Below, in pieces: positions 16,352 through 24,731 of a stretch of DNA of 64,000 bases (within the stretch, counting starts at the first letter, position 1; every line of letters starts with the position of its first letter). This stretch comes from Ruegeria_C sp041537925 (GTDB lineage: Bacteria; Pseudomonadota; Alphaproteobacteria; Rhodobacterales; Rhodobacteraceae): positions 434,001-498,000 of the forward strand of contig NZ_JBGOSH010000003.1 of NCBI RefSeq assembly GCF_041537925.1. The letters are read 5' to 3'. The notes under the pieces are model-generated. The model worked only from the letters and a program-made list of their open reading frames with translations, was not told the origin of the DNA and made no database searches. The position numbers and the translations under genes are program-made.

Positions 16352-17797
16352 ATGATCGTGCAGGTTCGGCGGATGAAACCGGCCCGATGGGGCCTTATTA
16401 TACTCACACTTCTGTGGCTCTGCGTGCTGTTGCCGCTCAGTGTCGCGGCAGCGCCCTATGCGGCGATGGTGATAGATGCGAGAACAGGAGAGGTTCTGCA
16501 TTCACGCAACGCGGATACGCGGCTACATCCCGCGTCTTTGACCAAGATGATGACCCTCTACATCGCGTTCGAAGCGATTCGAAATGGCGAGATCGACCTG
16601 GACACGCAGGTGCGCATTCCCAGAGCAGCCGCGGCGGAACCTCCTTCGAAACTGGGGTTGCGCTCAGGTCAGAAAATCGCGTTTCGCTACCTGATCCGCG
16701 CGGCTGCGGTAAAATCGGCCAATGACGCGGCCACCGCCATCGGGATCACCATCAGCGGATCCGAGGCCGCCTTTGCGCGCCGGATGACACGGACCGCCAA
16801 AGCGATGGGAATGACGCGTACAACGTTCAAGAACGCGCATGGCCTGACCGAAAAGGGGCATCTGTCGACAGCGCGTGACATGACCAATCTGGGCCGTCAT
16901 CTGCTGTATGATTATCCGCAATATTACAATCTGTTCTCGCGCAAATCGACCCATGCCGGGATCAAGACGGTGAACAACACCAACCGCCGTCTGCTGGGTG
17001 CCTATAAGGGCGCCGACGGGATAAAAACCGGATATACCCGCGCTGCGGGCTTCAACCTTGTGGCGTCGGCAAAACGCGGCAACGAGCGCGTGATCGCCAC
17101 CGTCTTTGGCGGTCAATCCACCGCGTCGCGCAATGCACGGGTGGCCGAGCTGCTTGATATGGGGTTCCGCCGCGCGCCCTCACGTGCGCCGATCCGCAAG
17201 CCGGGTCGCCCGGCCTATGCTGGCAATTCGGGTCTTGGCGATACCGACCAGGGCAAAACTATCCGTCTGGCGAGTGCACCCAAGAAAAGCCTCCGGCCAC
17301 GTATCCGCCCAAGCGCGGATGCGACCGTGGTCGCCAGTGCGGTGGCGGTAAACGCCCAGCAGAATGGCGACCGGATTCAGGCCGGCATCACCGCAGCCAT
17401 CGTGGCGGCAGATGTTGGATCAAAAACCGTAACGCCGCAGCCCTCTTCGGCTACCCGCCCCGCCATGCGACCCGAGAAATTGGTGCTGGCGAACGCGACC
17501 CCCGGTGTGAGCACACCGGCCGCGAAGCCAGAGATTGTCACGCGGCTTTCGACCTCGGGCGGACATCATTGGGGTGTCAATGTGGGCCGGTATACGACCC
17601 GCTACAAGGCCGAGAAGGTACTGCTGCGCACCGCTCTGGCCGAGATGTCGACACTTGATGGCACGCTGCGCAAGGTAAACAAATCATCGAAAGGGTTTGA
17701 AGCGACGTTTCAGGGCATGACGCGCGAACAGGCCGACTTGGCCTGCCGCAGGCTTCAGGCCCGCAACGTCACGTGTTTCATGATCGGGCCCTCCTAA
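16352..17797 (+). CDS. dacA: D-alanyl-D-alanine carboxypeptidase with SPOR domain
   Basis: A 481-residue periplasmic penicillin-binding protein of peptidase family S11, which trims the terminal D-Ala from peptidoglycan stem peptides. A hydrophobic signal segment covers residues 13-33 and ends at AAA. Catalytic motifs are SLTK (Ser62, Lys65), SAN (122-124) and KTG (225-227). A low-complexity linker, about 280-400, leads to a C-terminal SPOR-type domain (about 405-481), which binds denuded septal glycan and would bring the enzyme to division sites. The gene is followed by a bidirectional terminator. The symbol is by family. Confidence 0.92.
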   Translation: MIVQVRRMKPARWGLIILTLLWLCVLLPLSVAAAPYAAMVIDARTGEVLHSRNADTRLHPASLTKMMTLYIAFEAIRNGEIDLDTQVRIPRAAAAEPPSKLGLRSGQKIAFRYLIRAAAVKSANDAATAIGITISGSEAAFARRMTRTAKAMGMTRTTFKNAHGLTEKGHLSTARDMTNLGRHLLYDYPQYYNLFSRKSTHAGIKTVNNTNRRLLGAYKGADGIKTGYTRAAGFNLVASAKRGNERVIATVFGGQSTASRNARVAELLDMGFRRAPSRAPIRKPGRPAYAGNSGLGDTDQGKTIRLASAPKKSLRPRIRPSADATVVASAVAVNAQQNGDRIQAGITAAIVAADVGSKTVTPQPSSATRPAMRPEKLVLANATPGVSTPAAKPEIVTRLSTSGGHHWGVNVGRYTTRYKAEKVLLRTALAEMSTLDGTLRKVNKSSKGFEATFQGMTREQADLACRRLQARNVTCFMIGPS

Positions 17798-17798
17798 T

Positions 17799-17860
17799 AA
17801 AAAAAGACCCGGACCATGACGATCTGACGGCCACGCCCCACCACGTGGCCGTCTTTTTTT
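17799..17860. terminator. Bidirectional intrinsic terminator
   Basis: GACGGCCACG (17826-17835) pairs perfectly with CGTGGCCGTC (17844-17853), followed by seven T. On the left an AAAAAAAGAC run (17799-17808) mirrors GTCTTTTTTT, giving a U-tract on the other strand as well. It sits between the convergent dacA and pxpA stops and can serve both. Confidence 0.85.
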
Positions 17861-17861
17861 G

Positions 17862-18632
17862 TCAGCTACCGGGCCCGGAAAACATCGTCACATCAACACC
17901 GCCATCAGTGAGGCAGCTCCGGACAGAGCCTGCGAGTTGTACGGCGGTTGGCGTATCGCCATGCAGGCAGATCGTATCGATCGAGGTCTCGATACGCTTG
18001 CCGCTTTCGGTGATGATCGCCCCTTCGCGGACCATCTCGAGGATACGCGGCCCCGCCAGTTCGGGGTCATGGATCACCGCGCCCGGCAACGAACGATCCA
18101 CCAGTGTACCGTCATCATTGTAGGCCCGGTCGGCAAAGATCTCGCCCACCCAGCGACAGCCCAGATCGCGTACCACGCGCTCCATCTCGGTCGCGGCCAG
18201 CACCATGATGATGATGTCGGGGTCAACCTCCAGCGCCGCCTCGTAACAGGCGCGCGCCATGTCGTAGTCGGTACAGGCCATGTTTGAGAGCGCGCCGTGC
18301 AGCTTCAGATGCCGCACCTGCGTCCCCAGCGCCTGCGCCATCCCCCGCGCCGCGCCGAGCTGGTAGCGCACCAGATTGCGCAGGCTGTCCTGCGGCAGCA
18401 CCATGCGACGGCGGCCAAAGCCCTGAAGGTCACCGAAACCGGGATGCGCCCCGATGCCAACCCCGTTCCGCGCCGCCAGAGCCATGGTGCTGGCCATCAC
18501 ATCCGGATCGCCCGCGTGGAAGCCGCAGGCTATATTGGCGCTGGTGATGATGTCCAGCAGGCTCTCGTCATCGCCCATCTTCCAGGGGCCAAAGCTTTCG
18601 CCCATATCGGCATTCAGATCCACTGAGGTCAT
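17862..18632 (-). CDS. pxpA: 5-oxoprolinase subunit A (LamB/YcsF family)
   Basis: A 256-residue cytosolic protein. With PxpB and PxpC it forms the bacterial ATP-dependent 5-oxoprolinase, which opens 5-oxoproline (pyroglutamate) to L-glutamate. The N-terminus VDLNADMGESFG and the blocks ANIACGFHAGDP, GAHPGFGD and KLHGALSN carry the conserved His and Asp residues of the family. AGGGAGAG lies 8 bases before the ATG at 18632, inside the end of pxpC (gap 4 bases). It is the last gene of the catabolic operon, just before the terminator. Confidence 0.95.
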   Translation of the reverse strand: MTSVDLNADMGESFGPWKMGDDESLLDIITSANIACGFHAGDPDVMASTMALAARNGVGIGAHPGFGDLQGFGRRRMVLPQDSLRNLVRYQLGAARGMAQALGTQVRHLKLHGALSNMACTDYDMARACYEAALEVDPDIIIMVLAATEMERVVRDLGCRWVGEIFADRAYNDDGTLVDRSLPGAVIHDPELAGPRILEMVREGAIITESGKRIETSIDTICLHGDTPTAVQLAGSVRSCLTDGGVDVTMFSGPGS

Positions 18633-18636
18633 GCGC

Positions 18637-19644
18637 TTACTCTCCCTGATCGGTTGCGGACACCACGCCGCTGACAAGTTGGTAGGACAGAAGATCGCTG
18701 ATGTCATGCGGATCGCGCACCAGCGGTTCGGGGCGAGTGGGCAGTCGCGCAAGCTCAGCTTCGAAGGCGGCCTGCAATGCCAGAGCCTCCTCCAGTGTCA
18801 CGAACTGCAATCGCAGCGGCGCACCACCCGGGGCCTGCGCCGCGCGCGGCAGGTCGCAGGGGATCACCGTGGCGATCCGGGGATAGCCGCCGGTGGTCTG
18901 GCACTCGGGCAGCAGGATGAACGGATTGCCGCTGCCGGTCATCTGGATGTCGCCGGGTGTAATGACCTCGGAGAGGATATTCAGCTGCCCCTCGGCGGCA
19001 AATCCGGGGCCGTCCATCTCCAGTTGCATGCCCATTCGGTTGGCACGCGCTCCGCGGAGGAACGTGGTTTGTTCCAACCGCTCGAGCGTGGCGGCGCTGA
19101 ATAACCCGGTCTGGGCGCTGGCGATCACGCGCAGGGTACCGCCGGTGAACCGGTCGGTGCTGGTGATCTTGTAACCGCCCGCCGCCGTGCCGCCGATAGC
19201 CGGCAACATGTCCCCGGGCGCGACCGCCCTGCCGATATTTGCGGTCAGATGGGTTGCGCGCGCGCCAAGCATCAACGGCGCATCGATCCCGCCGGCGACA
19301 TGCAGGTAGCCATACGTACCCTGCCGCGTGGCACCGATGGTCAGGACCTGCCCTTTCGTCAAACTGTGCGAGGCGTTCCACGCAACCTGAGCGCCATCGA
19401 TACTGACCTGCATCGGCGCGCCGGTCAGCGCGATACTCACCTCGACCGCCGCCTCGAAGCTTCCGCCGAATCCCGCCATTTCCAGCGCCGCGCAGCTGGG
19501 GTGCTGGCCCAGCAGCGCCGCCCCCTCGTGAAGCGCCAGAAGATCGGCTGCGCCCGACCGGGACAGGCCCTGATCCAGATACCCAGGGCGCCCCTGATCC
19601 TGAACCGTACAGGCCGGGCCGTTGCTGTGAACGATCAGGCTCAT
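18637..19644 (-). CDS. pxpC: 5-oxoprolinase subunit C (biotin-dependent carboxyltransferase-like)
   Basis: A 335-residue protein of the PxpC/KipA family. Signature regions are VQDQGRPGYLDQGLSRSGA at the N-terminus and RIATVIPCDLPRAAQ towards the end. It works as a complex with PxpB and supplies part of the ATP-dependent ring-opening activity. The ATG at 19644 overlaps the pxpB stop as ATGA. Related urea carboxylase domains exist, but the three-gene context makes 5-oxoprolinase the better call. Confidence 0.94.
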   Translation of the reverse strand: MSLIVHSNGPACTVQDQGRPGYLDQGLSRSGAADLLALHEGAALLGQHPSCAALEMAGFGGSFEAAVEVSIALTGAPMQVSIDGAQVAWNASHSLTKGQVLTIGATRQGTYGYLHVAGGIDAPLMLGARATHLTANIGRAVAPGDMLPAIGGTAAGGYKITSTDRFTGGTLRVIASAQTGLFSAATLERLEQTTFLRGARANRMGMQLEMDGPGFAAEGQLNILSEVITPGDIQMTGSGNPFILLPECQTTGGYPRIATVIPCDLPRAAQAPGGAPLRLQFVTLEEALALQAAFEAELARLPTRPEPLVRDPHDISDLLSYQLVSGVVSATDQGE

Positions 19645-20390
19645 GCCGGAATCTCCTCGGCCTGCGCGCCGCCATTGCCGCCCGCGTCGCGATCGTCGAT
19701 AGCGGCAAATTCCTTGGGTGAGACCGCCTCGAAGACCATTTCGTCACCGGCGGCCAACGCAAAGCTGTGTTCCTGTTCCGGGCGGAAACACCGGAAGGCT
19801 GTCTGCCCCACATGCCGCCAGCCGGTGGGTGCGGGACCGGAAAACAGCACGAATTGCGAGATCGCCAGAATCAGCGCTCCGGCGGGCACCATCGGTGTCA
19901 GCTCCTGCTGCCGGGGGATGTTAAACTCCGGGCCAAGCGAGCCGAGATATGGTTGGCCGGGCGCAAAACCGATGGTCAGCACGCGGACCCGCGATGTGCT
20001 GAGCCTTTGCACCGCATCCTCCGGCGACAGACCCGCCAATGCTGCGGCTTCCTCCAGTTGCGGGGCCAGATCGGTGCCATAGACCGTGGGCACCCGCCAG
20101 AGCCTGCGCCCGGCAGGCAAAGGCGCGGCATACCAATTCCGTATGGCGAGCAATTGCCCCAGCCACGACTGCAGCGCCGCGTGCGGCAATACCAGCGGAT
20201 CAAAGCGGAGATAGGCCGAGGTCAGCGACGTTGATGTCTCGAGCACGCCCTCGGGCAGATCCGACAGGAGTGCCGCGCGAAAGGCGAGCGCCGCGCGGTT
20301 GGCCGGTTCCGACATGGTGTCGGCAAAACTGACCAGTAGACCGTCCAACCCAAGCGGGCGGATCATGGGAAAGGCGTCAGCGTGGGTCAT
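19641..20390 (-). CDS. pxpB: 5-oxoprolinase subunit B (KipI/AHS1 family)
   Basis: A 249-residue protein. The family core is the TIGFAPGQPYLGSLG block near residues 152-166, with IPRQQELTPMVPAGAL after it. It is the partner of PxpC. The start at 20390 lies within the last 14 bases of the BASS-like gene, so translation is coupled. The C-terminal 20 residues are Asp/Gly-rich and variable. In some bacteria the homologue KipI inhibits a sporulation kinase, but that role is not expected in an alphaproteobacterium. Confidence 0.93.
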   Translation of the reverse strand: MTHADAFPMIRPLGLDGLLVSFADTMSEPANRAALAFRAALLSDLPEGVLETSTSLTSAYLRFDPLVLPHAALQSWLGQLLAIRNWYAAPLPAGRRLWRVPTVYGTDLAPQLEEAAALAGLSPEDAVQRLSTSRVRVLTIGFAPGQPYLGSLGPEFNIPRQQELTPMVPAGALILAISQFVLFSGPAPTGWRHVGQTAFRCFRPEQEHSFALAAGDEMVFEAVSPKEFAAIDDRDAGGNGGAQAEEIPA

Positions 20391-21294
20391 AAAGCCTCCG
20401 CAACAGAGCCGGGGTAAGGTACATCGGGAATTGGTAGCAGCCCAGAAAGATCAAAAGCGGGTCCGTCGCCTCGGGCGACAGCGCGACAAAGAACAGCGCA
20501 AAATTGCGGTTGCCAGCAACGATGGCCAGTGGCGTGGCGGCAGGGGACCCCCGACCGCGCAGGGTGAAAAAGGCCGCCACCTGCAGACCGAAATTCAGCG
20601 CAAAAGCGACCACAACCCAGAAGGCCAGTTCCACAGGGTCGTTTTCGAATGCCGGGCGGACCGCCGACATCAGACCGATCACCACGACGGCAAGCACGAT
20701 CATGGTTAGACCGTCCGTGGCCTTGCGACCCCGCTCCGACAAGTCAGGCGCGCGCCAGTGACGCAGGGCAAAGCCCAGCGCCGCCGCCGCCAGAATGACC
20801 ACCAGCAGGCGCATCGCGGCGGCCAGAACGTCGCCGATATCCCCGAAACCTGGCAGCAGGGCAAAAACGGGAATGCAGGTCAGCGGCAGCAGCGCGGTGC
20901 CAAGGATCAGCAAGCGCAGCGCCGGGGCTGGATCGCCGTTGAGCAGGATCGCGAAATTGGCCGATCCGGTGACCGAAGGGGCAGCCATCACCAGCACGAG
21001 CGCCAGCACAAGTGATGACGCCGGCAGGCCCAGCAGTATCACGATCAGCAGGACCCCGACCGGCAGGGCCAATTGCAGGATCAGCACCGCCAGCACCGTC
21101 CGGCGCAGCTCTGCCAGATTGGCGAGCGTATCGACCAACCCGATACGAAAAGCGGTCAGAAGCAGCAGCAGCGACACGAGTTCGGGAATCCACCACCGCA
21201 GCACCTGTGCGACATCAGGCAACAGCAGCCCGGCCAGCAACCCGCAGATCAGCGCGAATTTCCCATATCTGGCGATGAAGATGAGCGCGGTCAT
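20377..21294 (-). CDS. BASS-like (bile acid:sodium symporter superfamily) membrane protein
   Basis: A 305-residue protein with about ten membrane segments. The AGNRNFALFF block near residue 265 resembles the conserved crossover segment of BASS and ACR3-like carriers, and the APSVTGSANF segment near 105 fits the first crossover. It lies between dctM and pxpB in the operon and overlaps pxpB by 14 bases. It may be a second uptake route, or an exporter for a product of the pathway. Substrate and direction are not known. Confidence 0.7.
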   Translation of the reverse strand: MTALIFIARYGKFALICGLLAGLLLPDVAQVLRWWIPELVSLLLLLTAFRIGLVDTLANLAELRRTVLAVLILQLALPVGVLLIVILLGLPASSLVLALVLVMAAPSVTGSANFAILLNGDPAPALRLLILGTALLPLTCIPVFALLPGFGDIGDVLAAAMRLLVVILAAAALGFALRHWRAPDLSERGRKATDGLTMIVLAVVVIGLMSAVRPAFENDPVELAFWVVVAFALNFGLQVAAFFTLRGRGSPAATPLAIVAGNRNFALFFVALSPEATDPLLIFLGCYQFPMYLTPALLRRLYDPR

Positions 21295-21354
21295 GCGGCA
21301 GGACTGCCCTTGCGGGCCCTTTTTGTTAGTCTCGGGGGTGAGGTGTAGGCGGCG

Positions 21355-22671
21355 CTAGCCGCCTCCGGGGGCTTGCCTGAGGTTCTCGGGCAGCCAGGTG
21401 GCGATTTCCGGGAACAGGATCAGCACAAAGACCATCAGTACCATGATCAGGAACATCGGGAAGGCGGCACGGGCAATGAAGCCCATCTCATGGTTGGTCA
21501 TGCCCTGCAGCACGAACAGGTTGAACCCGATCGGCGGCGTGATCTGCGCCATCTCGACAACAACCACGATGAAGATGCCGAACCAGATCAGGTCGATCCC
21601 CGCCTGGCGTACCATCGGCTCGACCACCGCCATTGTCAGTACCACCGACGAGATCCCGTCAAGGAACATCCCCAGGACGATGTAGAAGACCAAGAGCACC
21701 ATGAGCAGCTGGAACTTGCTAAGTTCCCATTGTGCAATCAGGTCGGCCAGTCCACGCGGCAAACCGGTGAACCCCATCGACAGCGACAGGAACGCAGCCC
21801 CCGCAAGGATCAGCGCGATCATGGCCGAGGTGCGTGTCGCGCCCATCAGGCTTTCGGTGAAGGTCTGCCAGGTGAGCGAGCCCTGACTGGCGGCCAGAAC
21901 CAGCCCGCCGATCACGCCAAAGGCCGCCGCCTCGGTCGCGGTGGCATAGCCCAAATACATCGAGCCGATCACCACCATGATCAGGCAGATCACCGGCAGC
22001 AGGAAGCGGGAATTGGCGATGCGCTGGCCCATGGTCAGTGGCGGTTCGGCCTTGGGTTGCCACGTCTTCGAAACCCTGCTGGTGATCGCCACATAGGCCA
22101 TGAACATCGACGCCAGCACGAGGCCCGGCAGAATGCCTGCGAAAAACAGCTTCGAGATACTTTCGTTAATAGTCACGCCATAGACGATCAGCGTTAATGA
22201 GGGCGGGATCATCAGGCCCAATGTCGCGGCACCGGCCAGTGTGCCGATGATCAACTCCTCGGGATACTCCCGCCTGCGCAGCTCCGGGATCGACATCTTG
22301 CCAACTGTTGTCAGGGTTGCCGCCGACGATCCGGAAACGGCTGCGAAGACCGTGCACCCCACGATATTGGTATGGACCAGCCCACCGGGCAGCCCGGCCA
22401 TCCAGGGTGCGAGTCCCTTGAACATGTCTTCGCTTAGCCGGGTTCGGTACAGGATTTCTCCCATCCAGATGAACAGCGGCAGCGCCGTCAGTGTCCAGGA
22501 GGATGAGGCCGTCCAGATCGTGGTGATCATGACATCACCCACGGGACGCGAGGTAAACAGCTCCATGCCGACCCAAGCGACGCCCATCAGCGCCAGCCCG
22601 ACCCAGACCCCGGTGCCCAGCAGCAGGAAGAGCACGAAGAGAAACAGGATGATGATCGAAAAGTCTTCCAT
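21355..22671 (-). CDS. dctM: TRAP transporter large permease (DctM)
   Basis: A 438-residue membrane protein with about twelve hydrophobic segments, the ion-coupled core of a tripartite ATP-independent periplasmic transporter. Family hallmarks include PLFIWMGEILYRT, VSGSSAATLTTVGKMSIPEL and ATATEAAAFGV. It pairs with the DctQ subunit, but a cupin gene is inserted between the two genes, which is unusual. The C-terminus ends in a Pro/Gly-rich tail. Confidence 0.95.
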   Translation of the reverse strand: MEDFSIIILFLFVLFLLLGTGVWVGLALMGVAWVGMELFTSRPVGDVMITTIWTASSSWTLTALPLFIWMGEILYRTRLSEDMFKGLAPWMAGLPGGLVHTNIVGCTVFAAVSGSSAATLTTVGKMSIPELRRREYPEELIIGTLAGAATLGLMIPPSLTLIVYGVTINESISKLFFAGILPGLVLASMFMAYVAITSRVSKTWQPKAEPPLTMGQRIANSRFLLPVICLIMVVIGSMYLGYATATEAAAFGVIGGLVLAASQGSLTWQTFTESLMGATRTSAMIALILAGAAFLSLSMGFTGLPRGLADLIAQWELSKFQLLMVLLVFYIVLGMFLDGISSVVLTMAVVEPMVRQAGIDLIWFGIFIVVVVEMAQITPPIGFNLFVLQGMTNHEMGFIARAAFPMFLIMVLMVFVLILFPEIATWLPENLRQAPGGG

Positions 22672-22688
22672 GTCTTATCCTTTCCGCA

Positions 22689-23075
22689 TCAATCGACCGG
22701 GACGTTCAGGGGCTTGCCCTTTTCGACCACGTGGGTGGTGATGGCGATCATCACGGTATCGCCTGCATTGGTCAGGCCACCATGGGGTTTGCCTTGCGGG
22801 AAATGCGCGGCCATGCCGTCGGGAAACGGAATCTGCTTGCCGTCAACGGTCTGCATGGTGCCTCCGGTGATCACGACGAGGTGTTCGTCGCCGTTATGGG
22901 TATGGCGTGGCACCGTTGCACCCGGTTCGATCTCAAGCCGGGCGACGATGACCTCATGGGTGTCAGAGCCGGGCACATCGGCACGGGACAGCTCGGTCCG
23001 TGTGATGGCGCCCTCGGCAAACGCAAGTGCTGGGGCAACGGCGAATAGAGCGATGGCAGTGGCGGTGCGGATCAT
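22689..23075 (-). CDS. Secreted cupin-domain protein within the TRAP operon
   Basis: A 128-residue protein. Residues 1-20 form a signal peptide (MIRTATAIALFAVAPALAFA), so it should act in the periplasm. The rest is a single cupin barrel: motif 1 is RHTHNGDEHLVVITGG, with two His and a Glu for a metal, and motif 2 includes FPQGKPHGG with a third His. The ATG at 23075 has AAAGGGAT upstream. A Met 27 bases earlier is possible but would spoil the signal peptide. It is placed between dctQ and dctM. It may bind or modify the transported compound. The activity is unknown. Confidence 0.8.
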   Translation of the reverse strand: MIRTATAIALFAVAPALAFAEGAITRTELSRADVPGSDTHEVIVARLEIEPGATVPRHTHNGDEHLVVITGGTMQTVDGKQIPFPDGMAAHFPQGKPHGGLTNAGDTVMIAITTHVVEKGKPLNVPVD

Positions 23076-23103
23076 GGCTGGTATCCCTTTGGCGAGCGGC
23101 ATG

Positions 23104-23637
23104 TCATTCACCGAAACTCTGATCGACAAGATCGCGCTGGATGCGGTGATCGCCCTTCAGGATCAGGCTGATCAGGTGATCGGTGAGCGCAATGGCGAAG
23201 ATGACAGCGCCCAGCAGCATCACCGATTGCGGTATCCACAGTGCGGTGCGGTCCTGACCCTGGCTGATATCGTTGAATTTCCACGACCAGTACACGAAGT
23301 TCACGCAGTAGCGGACGAAGTACCACGCCACCGCCGTGCCGATGGCGAAACACCAGATATTGATGATCCGCTGCACTTTTGGCCCGACCGCGTTGATCAG
23401 GATCGACACCCGAATATGCGCACCTCGGTTCAGCGCGTTGGCAAAGGCCAGGAAAGAGGCGGCGGCCATGGCGTAACCGGCATAGTCGGGCGCTCCGGGA
23501 AAGACCTCTCCCGTCCAGCGGGCCAGCATCTGCACCACGATCAGGATCAGGATCGCGATCAGGCAGAGCGCGGCCAGAATACCCGAGCCGAGATACAGGA
23601 AATCAAGCGCGGCGCGCAGCCGCTTTGCGAGTGCCAT
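23104..23637 (-). CDS. dctQ: TRAP transporter small permease (DctQ)
   Basis: A 177-residue protein with four hydrophobic segments, the usual size and layout of the small TRAP subunit that stabilises DctM. The region around NALNRGAHIRVSIL is the conserved cytosolic loop of the family. AGGGGG precedes the ATG at 23637. It follows dctP and precedes the cupin gene, whose likely start lies just past its stop. Confidence 0.9.
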   Translation of the reverse strand: MALAKRLRAALDFLYLGSGILAALCLIAILILIVVQMLARWTGEVFPGAPDYAGYAMAAASFLAFANALNRGAHIRVSILINAVGPKVQRIINIWCFAIGTAVAWYFVRYCVNFVYWSWKFNDISQGQDRTALWIPQSVMLLGAVIFAIALTDHLISLILKGDHRIQRDLVDQSFGE

Positions 23638-23704
23638 GAGGTCCCCCTGTCCATGTTTTGTTGGGGTTGGGGGCAGACCGCAGGCCTGCCCCGAAAGGCC
23701 GGGT

Positions 23705-24688
23705 TTATTCCGACTTTGACGCCTTGAACGCCTCGACGATGGCCGCGCCATCCGGGCCCGCTGCCTCAAGCCATTCGGCGGTCATGGTTTCGCCGATCTG
23801 CTGCAGCTCGCCTTTCAGCTGGTCGCTGGCCGGCGCAACGCTCATGCCACCATCGCGAAGACCTTTGAGAGTGAAATCGGTATATTGAACCGCGCGCCAG
23901 GTGCCTGCGTATTCGGCCAGATCGGCGCAAGCCTGCACAACCGCCTTGTTGCCATCTGACACACCCGACCAGACATCGGAATTCACCATGATGTAGTTGC
24001 GCGGCAGCCAAGCGTCGACTTCGTAGAAGTGGTTCAGGCTTTCCCAGACCTTGCGGTCATATCCGGTGGCGCCCGAGCTGACCATCGAGTCGGCCACGCC
24101 GGTGGCAAAGGCCTGGCTGATCTCGGCCGCTTCGATGGTGACCGGCAGCATACCGGTCAGTTCCGCCAGACGCGCCGTGGCGTTGTTGTAGGAGCGGAAC
24201 TTGACCCCCTCCATATCCGCGACCGAGTTTACCTCGTCCCGGAAATACAGCCCCTGCGGCGGCCAAGGCACCGAATAGAGCAACGTCAGGTTCTGATCGG
24301 CCAGCACGTTTTCCAGCGTCGGTTTGGCGGCGTTCCAGAGCTTATCGGCATCGTCGAAAGACGTTGCCAGGAAGGGAACGGAATCCACGCCGAAGATGGC
24401 ATCTTCGTTCTGATGCCCTGACAGCAGCCGCTCACCGATGGGCACTTGCCCGGTCTGGATCGCTCGCTTGATCTGCGCACCGGGGAAGAGCGAGCCGGAC
24501 GGATGTGTCACGATCTCGATCTCTCCTTGTGTGCCGGTGGTCACGCACTTGGCGAACTCCGCGCCGGTCACCGAATGGAAGTTCGAGCCGGAATAGGCCA
24601 TCGGCATATCCCATTTCTCGGCTAGAGCCGGTGCGGCACTTGCCGCGGTCAGGGCCGTGGCGGCCAGCAGATGCGTAAATCTTTTCAT
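23705..24688 (-). CDS. dctP: TRAP transporter substrate-binding protein (DctP)
   Basis: A 327-residue periplasmic protein with a cleavable signal peptide (residues 1-23, ending in ALA). The body is of the DctP fold, with GLYFRDEVNSVADMEGVKFRS around residues 147-167 including the Arg that usually binds a carboxylate. The ligand is therefore probably an organic acid or amino acid. The operon context suggests 5-oxoproline or a related compound, but this is inference. It is downstream of the DadA-like gene with a 43-base gap and has GGGAGAAAG before the ATG. Confidence 0.93.
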   Translation of the reverse strand: MKRFTHLLAATALTAASAAPALAEKWDMPMAYSGSNFHSVTGAEFAKCVTTGTQGEIEIVTHPSGSLFPGAQIKRAIQTGQVPIGERLLSGHQNEDAIFGVDSVPFLATSFDDADKLWNAAKPTLENVLADQNLTLLYSVPWPPQGLYFRDEVNSVADMEGVKFRSYNNATARLAELTGMLPVTIEAAEISQAFATGVADSMVSSGATGYDRKVWESLNHFYEVDAWLPRNYIMVNSDVWSGVSDGNKAVVQACADLAEYAGTWRAVQYTDFTLKGLRDGGMSVAPASDQLKGELQQIGETMTAEWLEAAGPDGAAIVEAFKASKSE

Positions 24689-24731
24689 GTTCTTTCTCCC
24701 TATTTTGGTTTTGTCGGCTTGTTGGTTTTTG

